Source of the DNA: a virus | Strand: one strand, 5' to 3' | Virus record (IMG/VR): IMGVR_UViG_3300024520_000292 | Coordinates: 1-33,896 of that record | DNA: 33,896 bases | Shown here: positions 24,464-30,275 of the stretch, one piece after another | Layout of the letters: each line of letters opens with the position of its first letter | How positions within the stretch are numbered: the stretch's first letter is position 1 | Notes under the pieces: model-generated | Told to the model about the DNA's origin: nothing | The model's input: only the letters and a program-made list of their open reading frames with translations | Database searches by the model: none | Translations under genes and position numbers: made by a program

Positions 24464-25081
24464 CTATATCTTATAGGCTTTTATCACATCCCAAGCATTA
24501 TTCAATTCTTTCATCTTTTCGTCTTCTCCACCCTGTTTATCTGAGTGAAGTTTCTTAGCCAGTGCCCAATAAGCCTTCTTCATTAGTTGGTAAGTTGTAT
24601 CTTTGTCTACTCCAAGTACCTTACATGCTCGGCTAAAACTAATACCAGATCTTCTTTCTACCGTAGATTTACCATAGAATTGCTCTTCCTGTCTTTCGTA
24701 CCAACTTCCTCTTTCATAATCCTCACGATATCTCCTACGACGATATCCCCTACGACTATCACGGGAGTTCTGATATCTTTCTCTTCGTTCATCACTCTTT
24801 CTCTTAGCCCTTGCCTTCTGATCTCTATTAAAGCTCTCCTCAAACTCTTTATCAGGCTCTCCTCTTTTATCAACTATAGTATAGAACTCAAAGGCATCTT
24901 CTAAAGCAGAGAGAGCTTTCTTTCTATAGGGACGAAAAACTGTCCAGTATTCATGTTTGGGATTCCACGTCTTATAACCGCGTGGGATACTCTGAATTGC
25001 TATGACAAATTCTCGATGGAAGTATGGTGTCTTGATTATAACTTTCTCATCTCTGAGAATAGCTTTAGCCAATTTTGCCAT
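24464..25081 (-). CDS. J-domain protein with HARP-like N-terminus
   Basis: The protein has 205 residues. Residues about 20-62 (YFHREFVIAIQSIPRGYKTWNP..EYWTV) resemble the HARP domain of SMARCAL1-type DNA-annealing helicases. The middle (about 85-135) is extremely rich in Arg, Glu, Asp and Tyr and likely disordered. The last 60 residues form a J-domain: SFSRACKVLGVDKDT, then KKAYWALAKKLHSDKQGG, then LNNAWDVIKAY. The Hsp70-stimulating HPD triad is HSD here (179-181). J-domain proteins recruit Hsp70 (DnaK), as lambda uses DnaJ to remodel the origin complex. It is the first gene of the polymerase cluster. Confidence 0.65.
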   Translation of the reverse strand: MAKLAKAILRDEKVIIKTPYFHREFVIAIQSIPRGYKTWNPKHEYWTVFRPYRKKALSALEDAFEFYTIVDKRGEPDKEFEESFNRDQKARAKRKSDERRERYQNSRDSRRGYRRRRYREDYERGSWYERQEEQFYGKSTVERRSGISFSRACKVLGVDKDTTYQLMKKAYWALAKKLHSDKQGGEDEKMKELNNAWDVIKAYKI

Positions 25082-25082
25082 A

Positions 25083-25301
25083 TTACCACCAATTGTTATC
25101 TTGTTGTGGACCGAAAAGATCAGCCCTTGATTCTCCTGTATCTGGGGTTAGACCATCTTCGTCAAACCAATCATCAACAGGCTTTAGTTCCTGTCCTGCG
25201 GTATTATAGAGTTGACCACACTCACATTCTACAGTTCCTAAACGATCACAATCTTTTAGATCAACTTCCCTTCCACAAGGACATTCTTTTATATTGTCCA
25301 T
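25083..25301 (-). CDS. Small zinc-ribbon protein
   Basis: The 72-residue protein has Cys pairs CPCG (about 7-10) and CECG (about 26-29), the latter preceded by DCDRLG, which would bind zinc as a ribbon. An acidic C-terminal half (WFDEDGLTPDTGE) ends in NNWW. It lies one base before the J-domain gene start and three bases after 25305-25724. Possibly a nucleic-acid- or protein-binding adaptor; family not recognised. Confidence 0.55.
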   Translation of the reverse strand: MDNIKECPCGREVDLKDCDRLGTVECECGQLYNTAGQELKPVDDWFDEDGLTPDTGESRADLFGPQQDNNWW

Positions 25302-25304
25302 TTT

Positions 25305-25724
25305 TTACTCTCCTATCTTCTCAATCATCTTCTCAAGAACTTCTATTCCGTCTTTAAGTAACATCAATCCTTCATGAAGTCCACCTGCTATACTCTTCAT
25401 ATCATCTATTAGATCGGCATTGACACTACGTAGATCATGAATTATTCCTATTTCTCCATTAACCTCAGAGGTTTTCATCTCTTCATCTGGTACTTCTTCA
25501 ACTTTAGACTCTGGCTTCTTAAATGTACCAAACTGATGATTTTTAGCTAATTTCTTATACTCCTCAGTTGCTGCACAACGTTCACAGGATACAAATTCAA
25601 GTTTATCTGTAGCTTCTTTTTCTGTAGGCTTCCTTCCATATATACTCCCACAAACAACAGCAACACCCTTCTGAGCACCTATTGTTGTTAAGAAGTGTAC
25701 TTTCTTTTCTTTTACAATTTTCAT
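25305..25724 (-). CDS. Small Cys-containing protein with helical C-terminus
   Basis: The N-terminal 55 residues (VHFLTT...AVVCG....R.PTEKEATDKLEFVSCERCAAT) have the spaced C...C..C pattern of small phage zinc-binding proteins. The C-terminal 50 residues are amphipathic helices (SVNADLIDDMKSIAGGLHEG, EVLEKMIEKIGE) that could form a coiled coil. Role unknown. Confidence 0.55.
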   Translation of the reverse strand: MKIVKEKKVHFLTTIGAQKGVAVVCGSIYGRKPTEKEATDKLEFVSCERCAATEEYKKLAKNHQFGTFKKPESKVEEVPDEEMKTSEVNGEIGIIHDLRSVNADLIDDMKSIAGGLHEGLMLLKDGIEVLEKMIEKIGE

Positions 25725-25729
25725 CTTGA

Positions 25730-26041
25730 TTAATATAAATGAAAAGGTTTATCTAAAGTCATACTATCAAATCGAAACGAGAAAGTATCATTCCATTCAT
25801 TTTTAGATCTATAAGGATCATACTTTATAGAAAATCCCTTTAAAGACTTGAAATACTCAAGCATATCTTGAGTAATCCTTACTCTTATGTCTAGCTGTAA
25901 TACAGTCTCTTCTAGAGTATCAGTCTGTACATTACTTTGTATACTAGCCCTTGTAATTGCATCACCCATCTCACCATCTCTCAGAAGATGAAGCCACTTG
26001 ATGAGATCATCAATCTTTCCTTTTGCTAATTCGTTTGACAT
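25730..26041 (-). CDS. Small protein of unknown function
   Basis: The 103-residue product has an N-terminal helix (NELAKGKIDDLIKWLHLLRDGEMG), a middle helix rich in acidic residues, and an aromatic C-terminal beta-like part (NEWNDTFSFRFDSM). It is one of four small genes in series upstream of the J-domain gene, with five bases to the next. No family recognised. Confidence 0.5.
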   Translation of the reverse strand: MSNELAKGKIDDLIKWLHLLRDGEMGDAITRASIQSNVQTDTLEETVLQLDIRVRITQDMLEYFKSLKGFSIKYDPYRSKNEWNDTFSFRFDSMTLDKPFHLY

Positions 26042-26042
26042 A

Positions 26043-26378
26043 TTATTCTGAAATTATTATTATCTTCTCCTGTGGCATCTTATCTAAGATATCCTGAATA
26101 GTTAGAGGTTCAATTTCTCCTTCCATTTCTTTCTTAAGACTCTTTCTATCACTCAGTTCATGAGTAAAAACAGGTCTTCCTAAAACTTCATCAAAGGACT
26201 TAAATAGAACCTTCAAGGGGCATAACAATCTAGAATCACTCATATAAAAATCAACAACTTCTCTAGCAGTTGCTATTTCCCACCAACGAGTTAGAATAAA
26301 CTTTCTGAGTTCAGGTTGATCTTGTTTAAGACGTGCTGTTTCCTTTCTCAATTGCTCATCTGAAATATCATGCTTCAT
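26043..26378 (-). CDS. Small helical protein of unknown function
   Basis: The 111-residue protein is charged and helical: RKETARLKQDQPELRKFILTR, then ATAREVVDFYMSDSRLLCPLK, then a C-terminal QDILDKMPQEKIIIIS. It follows the 227-base non-coding gap 26379-26605 and is the first gene after it on the minus strand. Unknown role. Confidence 0.5.
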   Translation of the reverse strand: MKHDISDEQLRKETARLKQDQPELRKFILTRWWEIATAREVVDFYMSDSRLLCPLKVLFKSFDEVLGRPVFTHELSDRKSLKKEMEGEIEPLTIQDILDKMPQEKIIIISE

Positions 26379-26605
26379 ATCATTCTTTATTTAAAGGGGG
26401 AGTAAACCACAGTCCCTAGCACCGGTGTTCTGTTAAATATACAGACCCACACAGTTTCCTACGATAGAATCCACCTTCATTTAATCTATCATAGTTGTTT
26501 TAGCCCACCCAGAGGCAATTGGGTGGACACTACTAGACAGTACAACGACTGTAGAGAGTAGGGCTAGCACTTTTTGTACTGTTTGGATACTCTCTCCCCG
26601 GCTCT
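26379..26605 (-). other. Non-coding gap with interleaved inverted repeats
   Basis: No credible gene lies here. ACAGTAC (26537-26543) can pair with GTACTGT (26576-26582). AGAGAGTA (26553-26560) can pair with TACTCTCT (26588-26595). Because the two stems interleave, they form a pseudoknot topology or exclude each other. A competing local stem ACAGT/ACTGT (26537-26541, 26548-26552) adds a third option. CCACCCA and TGGGTGG (26505-26511, 26520-26526) form a separate hairpin. No U-tract follows any of them. It may be a leader for 26043-26378 or a small RNA; I saw no clear promoter. Confidence 0.45.
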
Positions 26606-26887
26606 TTAAGTTTGATGAAACTCCCTTCCTTCTGGTCCATCATAAAAATGACCACCGAAAACAGGAGAAGGATGTTCATTAACTAGATTTCTTGCTTCTT
26701 CTGATGTGATTTCTTTGACAGTGTGACCCTGACTTCCACAAAAGTCTACAAACTCTTCTTGAGTCATGTCATCATCGAGTGTTGTGCAGAAAGCAGAGAC
26801 TTCAGGTGGCTCTTCTTCTTTAGTTAGTGAATAGAAAACATATTCATCTACGTCATCTCTAGCTAAAATTTCTAAAACTGGATGCAT
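26606..26887 (-). CDS. Acidic small protein next to the macrodomain gene
   Basis: The 93-residue product is strongly acidic (many Glu and Asp, few Lys). DDVDEYVFYSLTKEEEPPEV and LDDDMTQEEFVDFCGSQGH are its main segments. It starts two bases after the macrodomain gene stops, so it is probably made from the same mRNA. AGAGG six bases before the ATG is a good ribosome site. Its acidity would suit a DNA-mimic or an inhibitor, but this is speculation. Confidence 0.55.
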   Translation of the reverse strand: MHPVLEILARDDVDEYVFYSLTKEEEPPEVSAFCTTLDDDMTQEEFVDFCGSQGHTVKEITSEEARNLVNEHPSPVFGGHFYDGPEGREFHQT

Positions 26888-26889
26888 AA

Positions 26890-27375
26890 TTAACCTCTAG
26901 GCCAGTAAATATAAATATCAAGATCAGCTAACTTTGAACTAAGACAAGCTTCTGTAATCTCACATAACAAAATTGACCACTTCCCCCTCATAATGCCTGC
27001 ACCTAATGCTGGAATCCCAACACTATGGATAGCATCTGATCTTAGTTGCATGTCTTCCAACCTTGCAACAAAAGCAGGAAGTGTTCTTCGTACATTGTCA
27101 TATACTTGTTTTCTCTCCTGATAGAGTTCTCGAAGTGATCCTACGGTTGGGAAATTGATGATGTGAATACCCGTATCTCGATCTTGAAATGAATGTACAC
27201 TACCAATCTGTAGCTTCCCTGCTTTACAGATTTGTCTGTAAGCATCATACATTCGTGGATATCGTACAGCAAACATCTTAGCTAGTCCAGCACCCATTAC
27301 ACCATCACAATTAACAGCATTAACAAGTACATCGTGACCTCCAGCAAACATGTCACCTTTTACAATATGAATCAT
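26890..27375 (-). CDS. Macrodomain protein (DarG/TARG1-like ADP-ribose hydrolase fold)
   Basis: The whole 161-residue protein is one macrodomain. LVNAVNCDGVMGAGLAKMF (about 17-35) is the ADP-ribose-binding loop, IHIINFPTVGS follows the middle strand, and VGIPALGAGIMRGKW is the second phosphate loop. This pattern is closest to the DarG antitoxin and TARG1, which remove ADP-ribose from DNA or proteins. In those enzymes a catalytic Lys follows the NFPT-like segment; here the residue is Val. The Asp/Glu usually present after the GxG loop is not obvious. It may bind rather than hydrolyse ADP-ribose. Phage macrodomains could reverse host defences such as DarTG. Ribosome site GAGGA is well placed. 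Confidence 0.85.
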   Translation of the reverse strand: MIHIVKGDMFAGGHDVLVNAVNCDGVMGAGLAKMFAVRYPRMYDAYRQICKAGKLQIGSVHSFQDRDTGIHIINFPTVGSLRELYQERKQVYDNVRRTLPAFVARLEDMQLRSDAIHSVGIPALGAGIMRGKWSILLCEITEACLSSKLADLDIYIYWPRG

Positions 27376-27384
27376 CTTTATTCC

Positions 27385-27594
27385 TCATCTAAGTCGTTTA
27401 AATCTACACAGATTAAGTTGAATAAGTCTTTGAGCTTCACCCTCATCTATCATCTCTCCAATAACCTTATCACCTGCACTAATAATATTTGCTCTTATGA
27501 GTCTTATATGAGCTTCTAGAGGAGACATCTCATTTACTTGTACAAGTAAGGGAAGCTCTTCTCGTGGGTTATTAAGCTTTAACCAAATAGTCAT
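27385..27594 (-). CDS. Small protein of unknown function
   Basis: The 69-residue product is mixed: WLKLNNPREELPLLVQVNE, then a helix (LEAHIRLIRANI), a GDKVIGEMIDEGEAQRLIQL stretch and a basic end (CRFKRLR). Its start overlaps the preceding stop by one base (TAATG), and it ends nine bases before the macrodomain ATG. Family unknown. Confidence 0.5.
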   Translation of the reverse strand: MTIWLKLNNPREELPLLVQVNEMSPLEAHIRLIRANIISAGDKVIGEMIDEGEAQRLIQLNLCRFKRLR

Positions 27595-27851
27595 TAATTA
27601 TTTTGTATTGTTAAATACATATGGACTTCTTCCTCATAATCGAATAACTCTCCTACCACTTCCCAATCATCAAATATCTTTCCAATTTCAAACTGTTTAT
27701 CTTCAGGCTTAATATCTTCAGTAAATCCAACAAGAACTCCCCTTGTCAATGTACTTTTTTTAGAAAAGGCTAATACTATCTCTCCTTTTCTATTTACTTG
27801 TAATTTAGGATAATCATTTCCTTGTAAACGTGTATGTAGTATTGTTTTCAT
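27594..27851 (-). CDS. Small protein of unknown function downstream of the structured RNA
   Basis: The 85-residue protein looks beta-rich: YPKLQVNRKGEIVLAFSKK, then TRGVLVGFTEDI, then an acidic FDDWEVVGELFDYEEEVHMYL. It has no strong ribosome site. The structured non-coding stretch 27866-28144 lies immediately upstream, so that RNA could be its leader. No family recognised. Confidence 0.5.
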   Translation of the reverse strand: MKTILHTRLQGNDYPKLQVNRKGEIVLAFSKKSTLTRGVLVGFTEDIKPEDKQFEIGKIFDDWEVVGELFDYEEEVHMYLTIQNN

Positions 27852-27865
27852 AGTATTGAGTTAAA

Positions 27866-28144
27866 TCTGGGCCACTTGCTAACCGAAGTTTTCGTGGTGT
27901 TGATCTGTCTCCTCACCTCATAGAAAGAACAGATTAGCTCCAACCCAGAATATCTTTTTGTTGAAGGACACAATGCGGTGTCTCTACTCACCGCCACGCC
28001 ACAAATCCCGCCTGCTTCATAGCCATCGGAGATCCTTAGAGGTTTCAGTCAACGGATAAGCGTTGTTCTCCTGTGCTCCACAGACTGCGTTAATTCGCTC
28101 TTTCGACAGGACTATATCTGTGCCCCGCGTATGAGTGTGTCCTT
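27866..28144 (-). ncRNA. Candidate structured non-coding RNA (two domains)
   Basis: Read on the minus strand, two closed domains can form. Domain 1 is closed by a perfect 9-bp helix, bases 28136-28144 with 27964-27972. It contains hairpins GCGGTG/CACCGC (27975-27980, 27989-27994) and CAACG/CGTTG (28050-28054, 28061-28065), the latter inside a GGAGA/TCTCC helix (28028-28032, 28067-28071). Two alternative helices share CACAG (28079-28083). Domain 2 is closed by TCTGGG/CCCAGA (27866-27871, 27944-27949) with ATCTGT/ACAGAT (27903-27908, 27929-27934) and CGAA/TTCG (27884-27894) arms. G+C is 52% over 27961-28140 against about one third in the gene next door. It has no coding frame and lies beside the tRNA. 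Confidence 0.5.
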
Positions 28145-28358
28145 ATCCTTTAGTGTCCTCTCCACATGAGTAGTTTACATACTGAGGCACATCTGGAATT
28201 GATGTGAACTTACCTTTTCTGGTACCAACAAATACAGCGTTAATAGTTATGTTCTCAGTCCAGTAATCTTCACTAAACTGTTTGTGACCAATAGTGATAA
28301 CTACCTTATCTCCATCATTTCTTACTGTTACGTTCTCACCTTCTGTTTGTATATTCAT
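28143..28358 (-). CDS. Small beta-rich protein of unknown function
   Basis: The 71-residue protein alternates charged and hydrophobic residues (VTVRNDGDKVVITIGHKQF ... NITINAVFVGT), suggesting a small beta-sandwich. It lies between the tRNA gene and the structured non-coding stretch, and its stop codon falls inside the first helix of that RNA. Unknown function. Confidence 0.5.
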   Translation of the reverse strand: MNIQTEGENVTVRNDGDKVVITIGHKQFSEDYWTENITINAVFVGTRKGKFTSIPDVPQYVNYSCGEDTKG

Positions 28359-28374
28359 TTTCTACTATGTTTAG

Positions 28375-28448
28375 TGGACCCGACAGGATTTGAACCTGTG
28401 ACCGTTTGATTATGAGTCAAGTGCTCTAACCAACTGAGCTACGGGTCC
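28375..28448 (-). tRNA. tRNA with CAU anticodon (elongator Met, or Ile2)
   Basis: A full cloverleaf is visible on the minus strand. The acceptor is GGACCCG/CGGGTCC, the D-arm GCTC/GAGC with AGTTGGTTA loop, the anticodon loop CTCATAA, and the T-arm ACAGG-TTCAAAT-CCTGT with discriminator A. The anticodon stem has one C-A mismatch at its top pair (27-43). The first pair is G-C, which argues against initiator tRNA. A CAU anticodon means elongator Met, or Ile if the C is modified to lysidine. CCA is not encoded. It sits between two small genes with only a few spacer bases, so it is processed from their transcript. Confidence 0.95.
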
Positions 28449-28451
28449 TAC

Positions 28452-28817
28452 CTATGAATCTGCATCTGTCCAATAAAGTCCACATTTACTACAAGTAGAA
28501 ACTACAACTTCATTTTCATATCCCTTCGTATGTGGACTATCCTTCTCATAATGATGTACATGATTTACATTCTCCTCAGTACCACACCTCCAACAAACAC
28601 CTTGAAGTTGTAATAATTTTCTAAGTCTTTTTAATTCTCTTTGAAAAACAGATACTATATGGACTTCTCCAGTAGTTGCATAATTAGGAAAGGTATCATC
28701 ATAGATCTTTAAAATCTCTCTGAAGTTTTTCTGATTTGTTTTAATTAACTTTTCTAGTCTCTCCTTTTCCCATTTCGGAAGCTTTACATAAACTGTTGTG
28801 TCTTTTTCTTCACTCAT
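28452..28817 (-). CDS. Small Cys/His zinc-binding protein (HNH-like spacing)
   Basis: The ATG at 28817 is chosen because it overlaps the previous stop in the 8-base ATGAGTGA arrangement seen repeatedly here; a GTG at 28856 would add 13 residues. The product begins with helices (KLPKWEKERLEKLIKTNQKN). It ends with a Cys/His domain: CWRCG, then HVHHYEKD, then N.VVVSTCSKCG. The spacing C..C - HHY - C..C resembles zinc-bound HNH folds, but the catalytic arrangement is incomplete, so I would not call it a nuclease. Confidence 0.55.
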   Translation of the reverse strand: MSEEKDTTVYVKLPKWEKERLEKLIKTNQKNFREILKIYDDTFPNYATTGEVHIVSVFQRELKRLRKLLQLQGVCWRCGTEENVNHVHHYEKDSPHTKGYENEVVVSTCSKCGLYWTDADS

Positions 28818-29016
28818 CTTTAATTCGATATAAGAATGTAACTGTACAACCTTCACTTACATGATTAATTCTATCACTACCTATGTCTTTAAAGATCCAT
28901 GAGTCACCAGTGGCACAGGGAATATGTAAAACCTCTGCCTCCTTACAAAGCGTATGTTGACTACCATGAAAATTCACTGCTACCACATCACCTTCTTTTA
29001 TTCCATCACTACACAT
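28810..29016 (-). CDS. Small conserved-looking phage protein
   Basis: The 68-residue product reads GIKEGDVVAVNFHGSQHTLC, then EVLHIPCATGDSWIF, then SEGCTVTFLYRI. It is a compact beta-barrel-like sequence that I recall as widespread among phage hypothetical proteins without a known role. Three Cys are spread across it. It starts at an ATG preceded by AACCAAACTCAAAG, one of the repeated 14-base boxes, and overlaps the upstream gene by eight bases. Confidence 0.6.
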   Translation of the reverse strand: MCSDGIKEGDVVAVNFHGSQHTLCKEAEVLHIPCATGDSWIFKDIGSDRINHVSEGCTVTFLYRIKDE

Positions 29017-29449
29017 CTTTGAGTTTGGTTAGAAGATATTCGACAAGTTCTTTTGGACCGAACATTACATCGACACCGTTATCCAGCCCAATCATTTCCT
29101 GTGCCTCACGTATGTCGGCTTTCATTTGTTCATTCTCGGTTTGTAGTCGTTCTCGGTCTTCGCAACAATCAGTTGCGACTATCGTCCAATCACGTTCTGC
29201 CTTTCTTGCACGGTCAACTTCAGTCCGCAGGCGTTCGATCTTAGCATTCCTAACTTCTATCATGTCGTTCCTGCTTTCTACTGCACCTTTCCATAAAGTC
29301 GCTTCTGCTTCTGCTTCTGCTTCCTCCAGATTGGCCCGTAGGCGGGCGATCTCGGCGCAGTCAAGCGGATCATGGGCTACACGTATTGGATAATCGGGCC
29401 TGTGAAATTTTGTATTCACGCCGCATTTTGGACATGGTAAGTCACTCAT
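29009..29449 (-). CDS. Zinc-ribbon plus coiled-coil protein
   Basis: The 146-residue product opens with a CPKCG knuckle (5-9) and a later DCAEIARLR. It then runs as a long coiled coil (about 32-130), mostly Glu, Ala, Arg and Leu in heptad-like spacing. A perfect hexamer repeat at 29301-29324 encodes the EAEAEA part. Its high G+C contrasts with neighbours and suggests acquisition or duplication. The start overlaps the previous gene by eight bases (ATGAGTGA) and has the AACC box at -14. Role unknown; adaptor or scaffolding would fit. Confidence 0.6.
   Translation of the reverse strand: MSDLPCPKCGVNTKFHRPDYPIRVAHDPLDCAEIARLRANLEEAEAEAEATLWKGAVESRNDMIEVRNAKIERLRTEVDRARKAERDWTIVATDCCEDRERLQTENEQMKADIREAQEMIGLDNGVDVMFGPKELVEYLLTKLKDV
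29017..29030 (-). repeat. AACC start box at 29016
   Basis: AACCAAACTCAAAG directly precedes the ATG of 28810-29016. Its AACC begins at -14. Member of a family of six boxes at 29.0-31.0 kb. Confidence 0.6.
29301..29324. repeat. Hexanucleotide repeat in a coiled-coil gene
   Basis: Three exact copies of gcttct and one gcttcc lie in tandem, encoding alternating Glu and Ala on the minus strand. Being six bases long, length changes would keep the frame and only alter coiled-coil length. Confidence 0.85.
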
Positions 29450-29789
29450 AGCCGGGTCCGGTTATGGGCGTGATTGCTTCGCCGCCCAATTCAATTCGTT
29501 CAGCGTTCCAAGACGTGATCCGGTCTATAACGATCTGAATGTCGCGCTCGGACTTGTAGTTGAATCCGCATAGTTCAAAGACCCGCTGTAGATCGCCCCG
29601 CAGGCGCTCGATCTCGGCGTCTTTTGCGCTGATTTCAGCAACGGCTTCACGTAACCAATCGTGAAGTTCGTCAGGGCTTGCCATGTCAATTTGATCCGGT
29701 ATCTCACTCATCTTCGGGTCTGGTTCGTCATCACCCGGAGACCATTGTTGTTGTTCCTCTGCTGTTGGTGGTTCATTATATCTTGGCAT
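29442..29789 (-). CDS. G+C-rich coiled-coil protein
   Basis: The 115-residue product has a proline/acid-rich N-terminus and then a coiled-coil stretch (about 45-75, EAVAEISAKDAEIERLRGDL), with a C-terminal mixed region. The AEIERLR phrase resembles the AEIARLR and AKIERLR phrases of the downstream gene 29009-29449. An internal ATG at 29711 (residue 27) carries the same 14-base box as the outer start, so two start points, or a fusion of a short leader ORF to an older gene, are plausible. G+C is high. Ends GPGYE with stop overlapping the next ATG. Confidence 0.55.
   Translation of the reverse strand: MPRYNEPPTAEEQQQWSPGDDEPDPKMSEIPDQIDMASPDELHDWLREAVAEISAKDAEIERLRGDLQRVFELCGFNYKSERDIQIVIDRITSWNAERIELGGEAITPITGPGYE
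29450..29463 (-). repeat. AACC start box at 29449
   Basis: AACCGGACCCGGCT directly precedes the ATG of 29009-29449; AACC begins at -14. It also codes for the C-terminus of the upstream gene (TGPGYE). Confidence 0.65.
29712..29725 (-). repeat. AACC start box at internal ATG 29711
   Basis: AACCAGACCCGAAG directly precedes an in-frame internal ATGAGTGAG of gene 29442-29789. It shares ten of 14 bases with the box at 29450-29463. Confidence 0.65.
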
Positions 29790-29803
29790 CGTCGGGTCTA
29801 GTT
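29790..29803 (-). repeat. AACT start box at 29789
   Basis: AACTAGACCCGACG directly precedes the ATG of 29442-29789. No Shine-Dalgarno sequence is present, as with the other boxes. Confidence 0.65.
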
Positions 29804-29813
29804 GAGGGTTAAT

Positions 29814-30035
29814 CTATTCATGAAGTAGTCTCACTTCTTCTACATTCGCAAACGGAATATATCCTGTTGATCTATCGGTATAATCAACTCGCACAGCATC
29901 CATATATCCAGCAGAACCAGCAATCAAGCAGGTTTCCATTTTCTCCACTCCATTCCGTCCCTCAAATATCGTGTATTGATTCGCATTGATTCGTATAACA
30001 TGTAAACCGGGAGTAATCTTTTTTTCGTTACTCAT
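29814..30035 (-). CDS. Small protein of unknown function
   Basis: The 73-residue product begins MSNEKKITPGLHVIRINANQ and continues in a mainly beta pattern (YTIFEGRNGVEKMETCLIAG, AVRVDYTDRSTGYIPFANVEEVRL). This suggests a small barrel of the kind found in many phage accessory proteins. The ATG has the repeated AACC box at -14. No family recognised. Confidence 0.55.
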   Translation of the reverse strand: MSNEKKITPGLHVIRINANQYTIFEGRNGVEKMETCLIAGSAGYMDAVRVDYTDRSTGYIPFANVEEVRLLHE

Positions 30036-30049
30036 CGTCTAATCTGGTT
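30036..30049 (-). repeat. AACC start box at 30035
   Basis: AACCAGATTAGACG directly precedes the ATGAGT start of 29814-30035. The TAG inside it is the stop of the upstream gene. Confidence 0.65.
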
Positions 30050-30275
30050 GTGAGTCACGTATCCTGTTGTATTCTTTCCTCATAAACTTCCTTTCTTCCT
30101 TGGAAAACCTCTTTCGATATCTTTTCCCCTGATCTATAAATGCAGGAATACTACTTATTCCATACCAATACAATACCTCTCGCATCCATTCTAATAGATC
30201 ATTTTGTCTATCTGTAGACAGTTTACTCTTCTTCTTCGAAGATAAATATGATTTTAGACTCATCATTAAGTCCAA
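30039..30275 (-). CDS. Small basic helical protein
   Basis: The 78-residue protein is very basic (KSYLSSKKKSKL ... KRYRKRFSKEERKFMRKEYNRIRDS) and helical, with a Trp-rich middle (DLLEWMREVLYWYGI). An ATG at 30263 is an alternative start. It overlaps the preceding secreted-type protein gene by up to 53 bases. Nucleic-acid binding would fit the charge. Unknown role. Confidence 0.5.
   Translation of the reverse strand: MDLMMSLKSYLSSKKKSKLSTDRQNDLLEWMREVLYWYGISSIPAFIDQGKRYRKRFSKEERKFMRKEYNRIRDSQPD

Noticed and set aside
24953-25357. Plus-strand open frame of 134 codons
   Set aside because: It spans the starts and ends of three minus-strand genes, with no ribosome site and no recognisable pattern; shadow.
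26379-26605. A second tRNA in the 227-base gap
   Set aside because: No T-loop consensus or matching acceptor arms on either strand.
27975-27994. Operator palindrome GCGGTG/CACCGC
   Set aside because: It fits as a hairpin nested in the larger RNA structure, with an 8-base loop rather than a compact protein site.
28109-28119. Minus-strand AGATATAGTCC matches the S (P7) consensus of group I introns
   Set aside because: The partner R element (GACTA) is absent at the expected position upstream, P/Q elements are not in order, and no exon pair is interrupted. Likely chance or part of a different RNA.
28452-28817. HNH homing endonuclease
   Set aside because: The Cys pairs and HVHHY resemble HNH spacing, but the full catalytic H-N-H order is not evident; kept as a zinc-binding protein only.
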